From the NCBI RefSeq assembly GCF_001590865.1, contig NZ_BBUY01000007.1, positions 36,761 to 100,760 of the forward strand: 64,000 nucleotides of DNA, in the 5' to 3' direction. The stretch comes from Streptomyces sp. NBRC 110611 (GTDB lineage: Bacteria; Actinomycetota; Actinomycetes; Streptomycetales; Streptomycetaceae). Numbering within the stretch: the first letter of the stretch is position 1; each line of letters starts with the position of its first letter. Positions 51,789-60,226 of the stretch are shown in pieces. The position numbers were made by a program, and so were the translations under genes. A model generated the notes under the pieces. It was given only the letters and a program-made list of their open reading frames with translations, was not told the origin of the DNA and ran no database searches.

Positions 51789-53387
51789 GTGGACCAGCTG
51801 GCTCTGCTGTTCGTTCTTCTCCTCGGAGCCGTGGTCGTGGTTCCGGCCGGCGACCGGCTGGGGCTGCCGGCGCCGGTGCTGATGACCCTGGTCGGCGCTG
51901 TCCTGGCGCTGCTGCCGTTCGTCCCCAACGTCGAGGTGCCGCCGGAGTTCATTCTGCCGGTGGTGCTGCCGCCGCTGCTCTACGCGGCGGTGCAGCGCAC
52001 CTCCTGGCGGCAGTTCACCGCCAACCTCCGGCCGATCTTCCTGCTCGCCGTGGCGCTGGTCTTCGCCACCACCGCCGCGGTCGCCGCGGTCGCCCAGGCC
52101 GTGGTGCCCGGGCTGCCGCTGGCCGCCGCGGTGGTGCTCGGCGCGCTGGTCGCGCCGCCCGACCCGGTCGCCGCGACCGCCGTCGCCGGCAAGCTCGGGC
52201 TGCCCCGCCGGATGGTCTCCATCCTGGAGGGCGAGGGCCTGTTCAACGACGTCACCGCGATCGTGCTCTACCACGTGGCGCTCGCCGCGGCGGTCAGCGG
52301 CACCTTCTCGGTGCCCGGGGCGCTCGGCTCGCTGGTGCTGTCCGCGGTGGTCGCCATAGCGGTCGGCGTGGTCATCGGCTGGGCGGCCAACAAGCTGATG
52401 GGGCTGCTCGGTGATCCGACGCTGCAGACCGGGCTGACGCTGCTGGTGCCGTTCGTCGCGTACGTCCTGGCCGAGGAGTTCCGGGGTTCCGGGGTGCTGG
52501 CGGTGCTGACCTGCGCGCTCTTCCTGGCGAAGTACGCGGCGGACCCGGACGACGTGATGGGCCGGCTCACCGGATTCAGCTTCTGGGAGATCGTCGACAC
52601 CCTCGTCACCGGCGTCGCCTTCGGGCTGATCGGCCTGGAGCTGCACCGGGTCTTCGGTATCGCCGCACACCGCTGGGGCGAGCTGCTCGGCGCCGCCGCC
52701 GCGGTCATCGCGGTGGTCGTCGGCGTCCGCCTGGTGTGGCTGCTGCCCGCCGCCTGGCTCGCCAAGCGGATGCACAAGCGCCGCGACTACGACGAGGACA
52801 TCCCGATGAGCTGGCGGGAGACGATCGTCATGTGGTGGTCGGGGATGCGCGGAGTGGCCTCGGTGGCGCTGGCCCTGGCCATCCCGTACACCGTCGACGG
52901 CGGCGGCGACTTCCCCGCCCGCGACGAGATCCTCTTCGTCGCCTTCGCGGTGGTGCTCTCCACCCTCCTCGTCCAGGGCCTCACCCTGCCCTGGCTGGTG
53001 CGCAGGCTCCGGGTGCGGGCCGACACCGATGCCCTGGACGCCCAGGAACGGGAGCTGGCGCTCCGGGTGGTCAAGGCGTCCAAGCGCCGGCTGAAGGAGA
53101 TCCTCGCGGTCGAGGAGGTGTCCGAGGACGTCGGCGACCAGCTGTCGCGCCGGGCCTATGACCTCGGCGCCCGGATCGCGCCGGACATCGTCGACGACGA
53201 GCGGCGCGAGCTCTTCGAAAAGCGTCTCACCCGGATGAAGAAGGTCCAGCGCATCCACGGCGAGATGCTCTCGGCCGCCCGGCACGAGGTGCTGGCGGCG
53301 CGCAACGAGCCGGGCGCGGACCCGGAGGTCGTGGACCGGGTGCTGCGGCAGCTGGACATGCGCAGCCTGCGGGGCGGCGCCGGCTGA
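51789..53387 (+). CDS. CPA1 family Na+/H+ antiporter
   Basis: The 532-residue protein has about twelve membrane helices and a cytoplasmic tail of about 130 residues. The CPA1 ion-binding pattern is clear: ALVAPPDPVAATAVAG near residue 119-134 and EGEGLFNDVTAIVLY (the Asn-Asp pair) near 147-161. GMRGVASVALALAIPY near 353-368 is the conserved later helix. GTG start. It exports sodium (or potassium) in exchange for protons across the cell membrane. The cation is not predictable from sequence. Confidence 0.92.
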   Translation: MDQLALLFVLLLGAVVVVPAGDRLGLPAPVLMTLVGAVLALLPFVPNVEVPPEFILPVVLPPLLYAAVQRTSWRQFTANLRPIFLLAVALVFATTAAVAAVAQAVVPGLPLAAAVVLGALVAPPDPVAATAVAGKLGLPRRMVSILEGEGLFNDVTAIVLYHVALAAAVSGTFSVPGALGSLVLSAVVAIAVGVVIGWAANKLMGLLGDPTLQTGLTLLVPFVAYVLAEEFRGSGVLAVLTCALFLAKYAADPDDVMGRLTGFSFWEIVDTLVTGVAFGLIGLELHRVFGIAAHRWGELLGAAAAVIAVVVGVRLVWLLPAAWLAKRMHKRRDYDEDIPMSWRETIVMWWSGMRGVASVALALAIPYTVDGGGDFPARDEILFVAFAVVLSTLLVQGLTLPWLVRRLRVRADTDALDAQERELALRVVKASKRRLKEILAVEEVSEDVGDQLSRRAYDLGARIAPDIVDDERRELFEKRLTRMKKVQRIHGEMLSAARHEVLAARNEPGADPEVVDRVLRQLDMRSLRGGAG

Positions 53388-53449
53388 CCGCCGGAGTGCC
53401 GTACCTGGCACGATGGGGCCAGAACGATCCGAACCAGGGAAGTGATGCA

Positions 53450-54055
53450 GTGCCGGCCTCCACCGAGCCCGCGACCGGCGGGCCCTTGACGATTGCCCTG
53501 TTCCACTCCGTGTACGGGCTGCGTCCCGCGGTGCACGCCGCGGCGGACCGGCTGCGCGCCGCGGGACACGAGGTGGTCGTCCCCGACCTGTTCGACGGGC
53601 GGACCGCCGCATCGGCGCCGGACGGCATGCTGATCAAGGACGAGATCGGCAAGGAGGAGCTGCTCAAGCGCGCCATCACGGCCGTCGCACCGTACTCCGA
53701 CCGCCGTCTGGTCTACGCCGGTCTCTCCTTCGGCGGCGCGGTCGCGCAGAACCTCGCGCTGGGCGACGAGAAGGCCCGCGGGCTGCTCCTCCTGCACGGC
53801 ACGTCCGACATCGCGGAGGACGCGGCCGTCGACGACCTGCCGGTTCAGCTGCATGTCGCCGACCCCGACCCGTACGAGCCGCACGACTGGCTGAACGCCT
53901 GGTACCTGCGGATGCGCCGGGCCGGCGCGGACGTGGAGGTGTACCGCTACGCCGGCGCCGGCCACCTCTTCACGGACCCGGATCTGCCGGACTACGACGC
54001 CGAGGCGGCGGAGCGCACCTGGCGGACGGCGCTGGGCTTCCTGGCCGGGCTCTGA
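53450..54055 (+). CDS. Dienelactone hydrolase-like alpha/beta hydrolase with Ser nucleophile
   Basis: The 201-residue protein has the dienelactone hydrolase fold: ALFHSVYGLRP near residue 16, VVVPDLFDG near 42-50 and the nucleophile elbow AGLSFGGAVAQ at 90-100. Ser 93 stands where true dienelactone hydrolases have Cys. The catalytic His is probably His 172 in AGAGHLF, and the acid lies in DPDPYEPHD. The GTG follows an AGGGA. The substrate is unknown. It lies between the antiporter and phoD genes with a short gap and no obvious pathway context. Confidence 0.84.
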   Translation: MPASTEPATGGPLTIALFHSVYGLRPAVHAAADRLRAAGHEVVVPDLFDGRTAASAPDGMLIKDEIGKEELLKRAITAVAPYSDRRLVYAGLSFGGAVAQNLALGDEKARGLLLLHGTSDIAEDAAVDDLPVQLHVADPDPYEPHDWLNAWYLRMRRAGADVEVYRYAGAGHLFTDPDLPDYDAEAAERTWRTALGFLAGL

Positions 54056-54070
54056 CCCACCGGACCGGCC

Positions 54071-54112
54071 CTGGACGACCGCCGCTGGACGACCGCCATT
54101 GGACGACCGCCC
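54071..54112. repeat. Three copies of a 14-bp repeat
   Basis: (C/T)TGGACGACCGCCN occurs at 54071, 54085 and 54099 with exact 14-bp spacing. A diverged copy overlaps the phoD stop codon at 54126. Confidence 0.85.
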
Positions 54113-54125
54113 CGGTCGACCGGCT

Positions 54126-55769
54126 CTAGACGACCGGCCCGTCCGCCCGCTCGACCCGCTGGCTGCCGCTGCGGGTGCGGTACGAGCGCAGGTGGGTGCT
54201 GGTCGCGTGGGGGTCGGTCTTGTCGGAGATGCCGTAGTAGTCCATCTGCGTACGCTCGGCGCCGACGTCCAGTACCCCGTAGCCGTGCGAGTCCATGTCC
54301 AGCCACTTCACATGCCGGTTGGTGGCCCGGATGGCGGCGACGCCGGCCAGGGAGACGGTGTGCGGGGCGACGTGCAGGTAGTCGTCCACGTTGTCGGAGG
54401 TGACGGAGGTGACCACGAACTCCGTCGCCACCGGACGCGTGGCCGGGTAGGTCGCCGCCCGCAGCGGTACGTCATTGGCCCAGGCCATATGGATGTCGCC
54501 GGTCAGGAACACGGTGTTGCCGATGGCGCGGTCGCTGAGGTGGCCGAGCAGTTCGCGGCGGTCGTCGGTGTAGCCGTCCCACTGGTCGGTGTTGGCCGCC
54601 AGGCCCTCCTTGGGTATCCCGAGGACCTCGGCGAGCGGGCCGAGCAGGTGCGCGGGCAGGGCGCCGAAGGCCACCGGCGAGATCATCACCGAGGTGCCGA
54701 CCAGCCGCCAGGCGGTGTCCGAGCGCTCGAGTCCGGCCTTGAGCCAGTCCAGTTGGGCCCGTCCGGTGAGCGTCCGGCCGGGGTCGTCGACCGCGCCGCT
54801 GCCCGGCCTGACCTGCTCGTCGCGGAACGACCGCAGGTCCAGCAGGTGCAGATCGGCGAGGCTGCCGAAGCGCAGCCGGCGGTAGGTGGTGCCGGCGGTC
54901 GAGGGGCGCACCGGCATCCACTCGAAGTACGCCTGTTTCGCGGCGGCCATCCGTGCGGACCACGAACCCTCGGTGTCCGGTGAGTGGTTCCCCGCGCCGT
55001 CCTTCCAGGCGTTGTCGGCGAACTCGTGGTCGTCCCAGATGGCGATGACCGGGTGGGCGGCGTGCAGGGCCTGCGCGTCCGGGTCGGTCTTGTGCACGCC
55101 GTGCCGGACGCGGTAGTCGGCGAGCGTGAGCAGTTCGTGGGCGGGGGAGTGCGGGCGGACGGTGTGCCGGAAGGACGGGAACCTGCCGGACTCGTACTCG
55201 TAGAGGTAGTCGCCGAGGTGCAGCACCGCGTCCAGGTCGGTGCGGTCGGCCAGATGCCGGTACGCCGAGAAGTAGCCGGACTCCCAGTTGGCGCAGGAGA
55301 CCACGCCGAAGCGGACGTGGTCGGCCGTGGAGTCGTGTGCGGGGGCGGTGCGGGTGCGGCCGACGGGGGAGTGCTGCCCGTCGACGGTGAAGCGGTAGTA
55401 GTAGTCGGTGGCCGGACGCAGGCCGCGGACATCGGCCTTGACGGTGTGGTCGGTCGCCGCCGAGGTGGTCAGGCCGCCCCGGGCGACGACGGTGGCGAAG
55501 TCCTTGTCGCGCGCCACCTGCCAGCCGACCTCGGTGGCCGGTCCGCGGCCGGAACCCGGGGTGGCCGCGGGGGCCGGGGTGACCCGGGTCCACAGCAGGA
55601 CGCCGTCCGGGAGCGGGTCACCGGAGGCGACCCCGTGCAGGAAGAACCGGCCCTGGTCCGGGTCCGGTTGGGCGTACGCGGCGGGGGCGCCGGCGAGCGG
55701 CAGGAGGGCGGCGGTGGCGGCTACGGCCGTAACGGCTGTGCGGCGCGAGATCTTTTCATGATCATTCAC
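54126..55769 (-). CDS. phoD: Secreted alkaline phosphatase/phosphodiesterase PhoD
   Basis: PhoD is an exported calcium/iron-type metallophosphatase for organic phosphate. Residues 1-33 form a Tat signal (KISRRTAVTAVA then a hydrophobic stretch ending AYA). A PhoD N-terminal domain follows, then the metallophosphatase motifs VSCANWESG near residue 157, HLGDYLYEYES near 185, IWDDHEFADN near 246 and LTGDIHMAWAND near 424. The ATG at 55769 is standard. It has no operon partner. PhoP usually controls such genes, but I do not see a clear PHO box in the upstream gap. Confidence 0.93.
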   Translation of the reverse strand: MNDHEKISRRTAVTAVAATAALLPLAGAPAAYAQPDPDQGRFFLHGVASGDPLPDGVLLWTRVTPAPAATPGSGRGPATEVGWQVARDKDFATVVARGGLTTSAATDHTVKADVRGLRPATDYYYRFTVDGQHSPVGRTRTAPAHDSTADHVRFGVVSCANWESGYFSAYRHLADRTDLDAVLHLGDYLYEYESGRFPSFRHTVRPHSPAHELLTLADYRVRHGVHKTDPDAQALHAAHPVIAIWDDHEFADNAWKDGAGNHSPDTEGSWSARMAAAKQAYFEWMPVRPSTAGTTYRRLRFGSLADLHLLDLRSFRDEQVRPGSGAVDDPGRTLTGRAQLDWLKAGLERSDTAWRLVGTSVMISPVAFGALPAHLLGPLAEVLGIPKEGLAANTDQWDGYTDDRRELLGHLSDRAIGNTVFLTGDIHMAWANDVPLRAATYPATRPVATEFVVTSVTSDNVDDYLHVAPHTVSLAGVAAIRATNRHVKWLDMDSHGYGVLDVGAERTQMDYYGISDKTDPHATSTHLRSYRTRSGSQRVERADGPVV

Positions 55770-55910
55770 GGCCGCCCACCCTACTGGGCGGTAGGGGAAT
55801 GCGGGAGGGCTTCGTCCGGGGAAATCCCGGAATTCCCCTGGAACTCCCGAGAGTTCGCCCTCCCTTCCCCCTGCCTCAAGGTACGGGAGCGTGCCCGCCC
55901 GCCACGCCGC

Positions 55911-56858
55911 TCAGTGGGCGCCCGACGGGTCCTTCTCGCCCTCGCGGATGCCCTTCTCCCCGCCCGTGCCGGAGCCCTTCCCCGGCTCCCGCTCCGCGTC
56001 CTTCCCGGCGCCGGTGCCCTTCGCCGGGCCGAACTCCTTGTCGAGCATCTTCCGGAAGTTCCGCACGGCGAGCTCGCGGTACTCCGCCCGCGTCATCCGG
56101 CGCCGCGGGATCTCGTCCATCACCAGCTTCTTGTCGCCGTGCAGGAAGGTCGGGGTGCCCTCGACGCCCTTGCGGCCGAACAGCGCCGTCATGTCCATCG
56201 TCCAGCGGTCGTACGTGCCGTTCCTGACCGCCTTCTCGAACGCCGCGTTGTTCTTCAGCTCCGGCACCTCGGCGGCGGCCTTGAGCAGCTCGGAGTCCTT
56301 GGCGTAGAGGTCCTCGCGCTCGTCGGGGTGGTACTTCTCGGAGTACAGCGCCGACTTGTACTTCAGGAACGCCTCCGGACTGACGTTCAGCGCCGCGCCG
56401 AGCGCGCTGAGCGCGTTCTTCGAGCCCTCACCGCCCGCCATCCCGTCGATGAACGTGTACATCGTGAAACGGACCCTGAACCGGCCGTCCTTGACGTTCT
56501 TCAGCAGTTCGTCGCCGGTGGTCCGCTCGAACGACGCGCACGACGGACAGCGGACGTCCTCGAAGACCTCCAGGGTCTCCTTGGCCTTCGGGTCGCCGAT
56601 GAGGATCTCGGTGCCGTTCTTGCCCTGGGTGTGGGCCGGTTTGACCAACGGAGCCTGGGCGGCGGCCTCCCAGCCGGTCGGCTCGGTCAGTTTCACGATG
56701 CCGAAGCCGACGGCTCCGGCGACCGCCAGGCCGCCGGCCACGGAGGCGCCGACGACGAGCTGGCGGCGCGTCCTGTCCCGCTTCTTCTGCCGCTCGCGCT
56801 CGGCACGGATCCGCTCGCGGGCCGAGGACTTGGCGGCCTGACTGTTGCGATTGCTCAT
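55911..56858 (-). CDS. Membrane-anchored DsbA-like thioredoxin-fold protein
   Basis: The 315-residue protein has a charged N-terminus (about 1-32), one membrane helix (about 34-53) and an extracytoplasmic DsbA/thioredoxin domain with the active-site CPSC (Cys 104, Cys 107) in VRCPSCASFE. The conserved cis-Pro is in EGTPTFLHG near 237. A Gly/Lys/Glu-rich tail of about 40 residues follows. It probably oxidises or isomerises disulfides in exported proteins. It is adjacent and paralogous to the next gene, with near-identical starts (MSNRNSQA). Confidence 0.9.
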   Translation of the reverse strand: MSNRNSQAAKSSARERIRAERERQKKRDRTRRQLVVGASVAGGLAVAGAVGFGIVKLTEPTGWEAAAQAPLVKPAHTQGKNGTEILIGDPKAKETLEVFEDVRCPSCASFERTTGDELLKNVKDGRFRVRFTMYTFIDGMAGGEGSKNALSALGAALNVSPEAFLKYKSALYSEKYHPDEREDLYAKDSELLKAAAEVPELKNNAAFEKAVRNGTYDRWTMDMTALFGRKGVEGTPTFLHGDKKLVMDEIPRRRMTRAEYRELAVRNFRKMLDKEFGPAKGTGAGKDAEREPGKGSGTGGEKGIREGEKDPSGAH

Positions 56859-56937
56859 GGGGGGTCCCGTTCCTCACGGAGTCGCCTTGGTGGCCCGGAG
56901 TCTGCCATGGGCATGGCATGCGGCCGGGTCAAGATTT

Positions 56938-56976
56938 GGCATCGGCCGGCCCGCGGGGTGCGGACCGGCCGATGCC
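56938..56976. terminator. Hairpin after the second DsbA-like gene
   Basis: Perfect 12-base arms (56938-56949 and 56965-56976) around a 15-base GC-rich loop lie just after the minus-strand stop at 57002 and before the next gene start at 56858. Confidence 0.78.
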
Positions 56977-57001
56977 TCAGGGGTACCTCGGGGAGGGCGG
57001 G

Positions 57002-57859
57002 TTACTTCTTGAGGGCCTTGTCGACCATCGAGGTGTAGGCCTCCGGGGTGGACGGCGCGGCCTTGCCCCGCGGCGTGTCCGTGCCGATCACGGTGTCGTT
57101 GACCTTCACGGTCGGGGTGCTGGTGACGTCCTTGAACCCGTTGAACGCGTCGGACATCTCCAGGGCCCACCGGTCGTAGGTGCCGGTCGAGACGGCCTTC
57201 TGGAAGGCGGCGTTGCCCTTCAGCTCCGGGACGGTGTCGGCGACCTTCAGCAGGTAGGCGTCGTCGGCGAACTTGTCCGGACCCATCTCGTCCGGGTGGA
57301 ACTCCTTGGCGAACAGCGCGGACTTGTACTTCAGGAAGCTGTCCGTGCTGACGTTGAGGGCGGCGCCCAGTGCGCTCAGCGCGTTCTTGGAACCGGTGCC
57401 CTTGAGGTTGGCGTCGAGGAACGTGCCCAGGTGGTACGAGACCTTGTACTTGCCGTCCTTGAGGTCCTTCTCGACGGTGCCGCCGATGTTCTGCTCAAGG
57501 CTCGCGCAGCCGGGGCAGCGCAGGTCCTCGAAGAAGCTGACGGTGTTCTTGGCGTCCGCCTTGCCGACGACGATGGTGGTGCCCTTGTCCCCGGTGGTGT
57601 GGGCCGGCTTGACCAGCTCGGCCTTGGCGGCCTTCGTCCAGGCGGCGTCACCGCCCGCGGCGTTCGCCGCCCCCGACGCGTCACCGCCCGAGGTGGCGAC
57701 CGCCACCCCGATACCGCCGGCGATCGCCAGGACGCCGACGATCGCCCCGCCGACGGTCAGCTGCCGGCGGATCCGGTCCTTCTTCGCCTGCCGCTCGCGC
57801 TCGGCGCGCAGCCGCTCGCGGGCTGCCTGCTTGTTGGCCTGGCTGTTGCGGTTGCTCAT
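57002..57859 (-). CDS. Membrane-anchored DsbA-like thioredoxin-fold protein (paralogue)
   Basis: The 285-residue paralogue of the downstream protein has the same plan: charged leader, membrane helix (about 34-55), then a DsbA-type domain with CPGC (Cys 115, Cys 118) and cis-Pro in TSTPTVKVN near 244. KNALSALGAALNVS and FLKYKSALF are shared almost unchanged with the neighbour, so the pair arose by tandem duplication. The active-site dipeptide differs (PG against PS), which usually shifts redox potential. The ATG at 57859 is used. A hairpin separates the two genes, so they may be transcribed separately. Confidence 0.9.
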   Translation of the reverse strand: MSNRNSQANKQAARERLRAERERQAKKDRIRRQLTVGGAIVGVLAIAGGIGVAVATSGGDASGAANAAGGDAAWTKAAKAELVKPAHTTGDKGTTIVVGKADAKNTVSFFEDLRCPGCASLEQNIGGTVEKDLKDGKYKVSYHLGTFLDANLKGTGSKNALSALGAALNVSTDSFLKYKSALFAKEFHPDEMGPDKFADDAYLLKVADTVPELKGNAAFQKAVSTGTYDRWALEMSDAFNGFKDVTSTPTVKVNDTVIGTDTPRGKAAPSTPEAYTSMVDKALKK

Positions 57860-57921
57860 GTCTGTTCCTGCTCCGTGGAAATCCGTGGTCCGTGGACGTG
57901 GTGCGGGTGCGGGCTGCGCGC

Positions 57922-58596
57922 TCAGGCAGCGAGGGCGCGGGGCGGCCCGCGGCGCACGACACAGTGCACGAGCAGGGGGACGGGACGGGCCGGCCGGCCG
58001 GTCCGGAGCGGGGCGGGCGCCGGGCGGCGCCGGGCCGGCGCGGCGCCGATGACCGCGACCGCGATCAGCAGCGGGCGGAAGGCGAAGCCGGCCACCGCGC
58101 CGAGCAGCTGGGTCAGCGCCGCCTCGCCGCGGCGCAGCCAGCCGGCCGCCAGCAGCCCGACGGCGATATGCGCCGCGAGCAGCAGATAGGAGGCGGCGGG
58201 CGCGGGGGCGTCCGCGGAGAGCCGGGCCAGCGGACCGCCGACCTCGCCGCCGCCGCAGAGCAGGTTCACGCCCAGCGAGCGCAGCGAGCCGGCCACCGGG
58301 CCGCCGGCCGCGCCGTAACAGGTGTCCTGGCCGAGGCTGAAGACCAGGTCGGCGCCGAGCTCCAGGGGGACCAGCAGCGCCGCGATCCGCCAGTAGCCGC
58401 GCTCCCGGCCGGCCAGCGCGTAGGCGAGCGCGAAGACGGCCACGGAGAGCGCGGCGACGCTGGTCAGCGGCAGCGGCATCCGGGACAGCAGCACATGGGA
58501 CGCCGCGGACAGCGTGACGCACAGCGCTGTGAAGAGCGCTGCGCGTAGTGTCCGCAGGTGTGCCGCCGAGATGTCCATCGCTGCCGAGTGTGCCAT
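57922..58596 (-). CDS. Multi-helix membrane protein of unknown function
   Basis: The roughly 224-residue protein has five hydrophobic segments that fit membrane helices, a loop with two Cys (DTCYGAAGGP and NLLCGGGE), and a C-terminal Arg/Pro tail ending RRGPPRALAA. I do not recognise the family with confidence. Two ATGs (58596 and 58578) are possible; neither has a clear ribosome site. It lies 62 bases upstream of the DsbA-like pair on the same strand, so it may be part of that unit, and the paired Cys in the loop could be a redox partner of those proteins, which is only a guess. Confidence 0.65.
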   Translation of the reverse strand: MAHSAAMDISAAHLRTLRAALFTALCVTLSAASHVLLSRMPLPLTSVAALSVAVFALAYALAGRERGYWRIAALLVPLELGADLVFSLGQDTCYGAAGGPVAGSLRSLGVNLLCGGGEVGGPLARLSADAPAPAASYLLLAAHIAVGLLAAGWLRRGEAALTQLLGAVAGFAFRPLLIAVAVIGAAPARRRPAPAPLRTGRPARPVPLLVHCVVRRGPPRALAA

Positions 58597-58667
58597 GGGC
58601 GGGGATAAGCGGCACCTAAAGGGCCCCGGGCCCGGCGATGACCCCTGGGACCGGGCTCGCGGACCGC

Positions 58668-60002
58668 CTACAGACCGGGGATCCGGCCGTTGCGGAAGAG
58701 GTCCACGAAGAGCTGGTGGTCGGCGTGGGCCCGGGCGCCGTAGGAGTGCGCGAAGTCCACCAGCAGCGGTGCGAAGCCGTCCTCGTCGGCCGCGATGGCC
58801 GCGTCGATGGCCCGCTCGGTGGAGAACGGCACGAGCGACTCGCCGGAGGTGTCGTCCGCCGACGCGTGCATCGTGGCCGTGGCCCGGCCGAGGTCCGCGA
58901 CGACCTGCGCGATCTCCTCCGGGTCGTCGATGTCGGACCAGTCCAGGTCGAGGGCGTACGGGGAGTCCTCGGCCACCAGCTGGCCGTGGCCGTCCAGCTC
59001 GGTCCAGCCCAGCAGCGGGTCGGCGTGCGCCTGCAGCGCGCGCTGCGAGAGGACCGTGCGGTGGCCCTCGTGCCGGAAGTACCCGCGCACCTCCGGGTCG
59101 GTGAGGTGGCGGGAGACCGCGGGGATCTCCGCCCGCTTCATGTAGAGCACCACGTCGTGCTCCAGGGCGTCGCTGCCGCCCTCCAGGAGGAGGTCGTAGC
59201 CGGGCCGCCCGGCCGAGCCGATGCCCATGCCGCGGCGCCCGACCACGTCCTTGACGCGGTACGAGTCGGGGCGGACCAGGCTGGTGTCGGGCAGCGTCTC
59301 CAGATAGCCGTCGAACGCGGCCAGGACCTTGTAGCGGCCGGCGGCGTCGAGCTCGACGGTGGTCCGCCCCGGCTTGAAGCGGCGTTCGAAGTCGCGGATC
59401 TCGGTGGTCGCCGCCAGCAGCCCGGAGCGGGTGCGCGCACGGGCGCCGCGCAGCGCGCCCAGCAGCGGCCCCGTGGCGGTGTCGAGGGTGAACGGCGGCA
59501 CCTCGTCGCCCTTGGCCCCGGTGGCCAGGGCGTGCACGCGCTCGCGGTAGGCGCCGGCGTAGGTCCGTACGAGGCCGCTGATCTGGTCGTCGCTGAGGGC
59601 CTTGGCGCGGCCGATCAGCGCGACCGAGGCCGCGAAGCGCAGCAGGTCCCAGGTGAAGGGGCCCACGTACGCCTCGTCGAAGTCGTTGACGTTGAAGACC
59701 AGCCGGCCCGTGGCGTCCAGGTAGGTGCCGAAGTTCTCGGCGTGCAGATCGCCGTGGATCCACACCCGGCTCGTCCGGTCGTCCTCGTACGGCCCGGTCC
59801 GCTTCCCGGCCGCCAGGTCGTGGTAGAAGAGGCAGGCCGTGCCGCGGTAGAAGGCGAAGGCCGAGGCCGCCATCTTGCGGAATTTCACGCGGAAGGCCGC
59901 GCGGTCGGCGGCGAGCAGCTCCCCGAACGCGGTGTCGAAGACCGCGAGGATCTCCTCGCCACGCTGTGCGGCGTCCTGCGCCGGGGCGTACTGGGACGGC
60001 AT
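58668..60002 (-). CDS. DUF2252 family kinase-like protein
   Basis: The 444-residue protein matches DUF2252, which has an aminoglycoside-phosphotransferase-like fold. The catalytic loop is HGDLHAENFG at residues 83-92 and the metal motif is VNDFDEA at 105-111, in the order seen in APH-type kinases. The N-terminal lobe is short or unusual. The family has no established substrate. It is divergent from dnaE with a 224-base gap, and its neighbours give no clue to function. Confidence 0.86.
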   Translation of the reverse strand: MPSQYAPAQDAAQRGEEILAVFDTAFGELLAADRAAFRVKFRKMAASAFAFYRGTACLFYHDLAAGKRTGPYEDDRTSRVWIHGDLHAENFGTYLDATGRLVFNVNDFDEAYVGPFTWDLLRFAASVALIGRAKALSDDQISGLVRTYAGAYRERVHALATGAKGDEVPPFTLDTATGPLLGALRGARARTRSGLLAATTEIRDFERRFKPGRTTVELDAAGRYKVLAAFDGYLETLPDTSLVRPDSYRVKDVVGRRGMGIGSAGRPGYDLLLEGGSDALEHDVVLYMKRAEIPAVSRHLTDPEVRGYFRHEGHRTVLSQRALQAHADPLLGWTELDGHGQLVAEDSPYALDLDWSDIDDPEEIAQVVADLGRATATMHASADDTSGESLVPFSTERAIDAAIAADEDGFAPLLVDFAHSYGARAHADHQLFVDLFRNGRIPGL

Positions 60003-60226
60003 CGCTGGGTGCCTCCTGACGTGCGGATATGCGGAGCGGGAGCCGGGCGGACGGGCATCACCGGGCGGCGTCGCGCACCGGTGCCGCGGGTCCGCCGCGA
60101 CAACCGCCGAGGCTACTCGCGATCGCCCTCGGACGGGTGGCTCGCGCGCCTGCGGCTGTCAGTGGGGAGTCGTAGACTTCGACACCGTTCCACCCCCACC
60201 CCAGCCGCCTCCGGAGGTTCAGCGCC

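Noticed and set aside
55770..55910. PHO box upstream of phoD
   Set aside because: Direct repeats like GTTCACC were looked for, but none with the right 11-bp spacing is seen.
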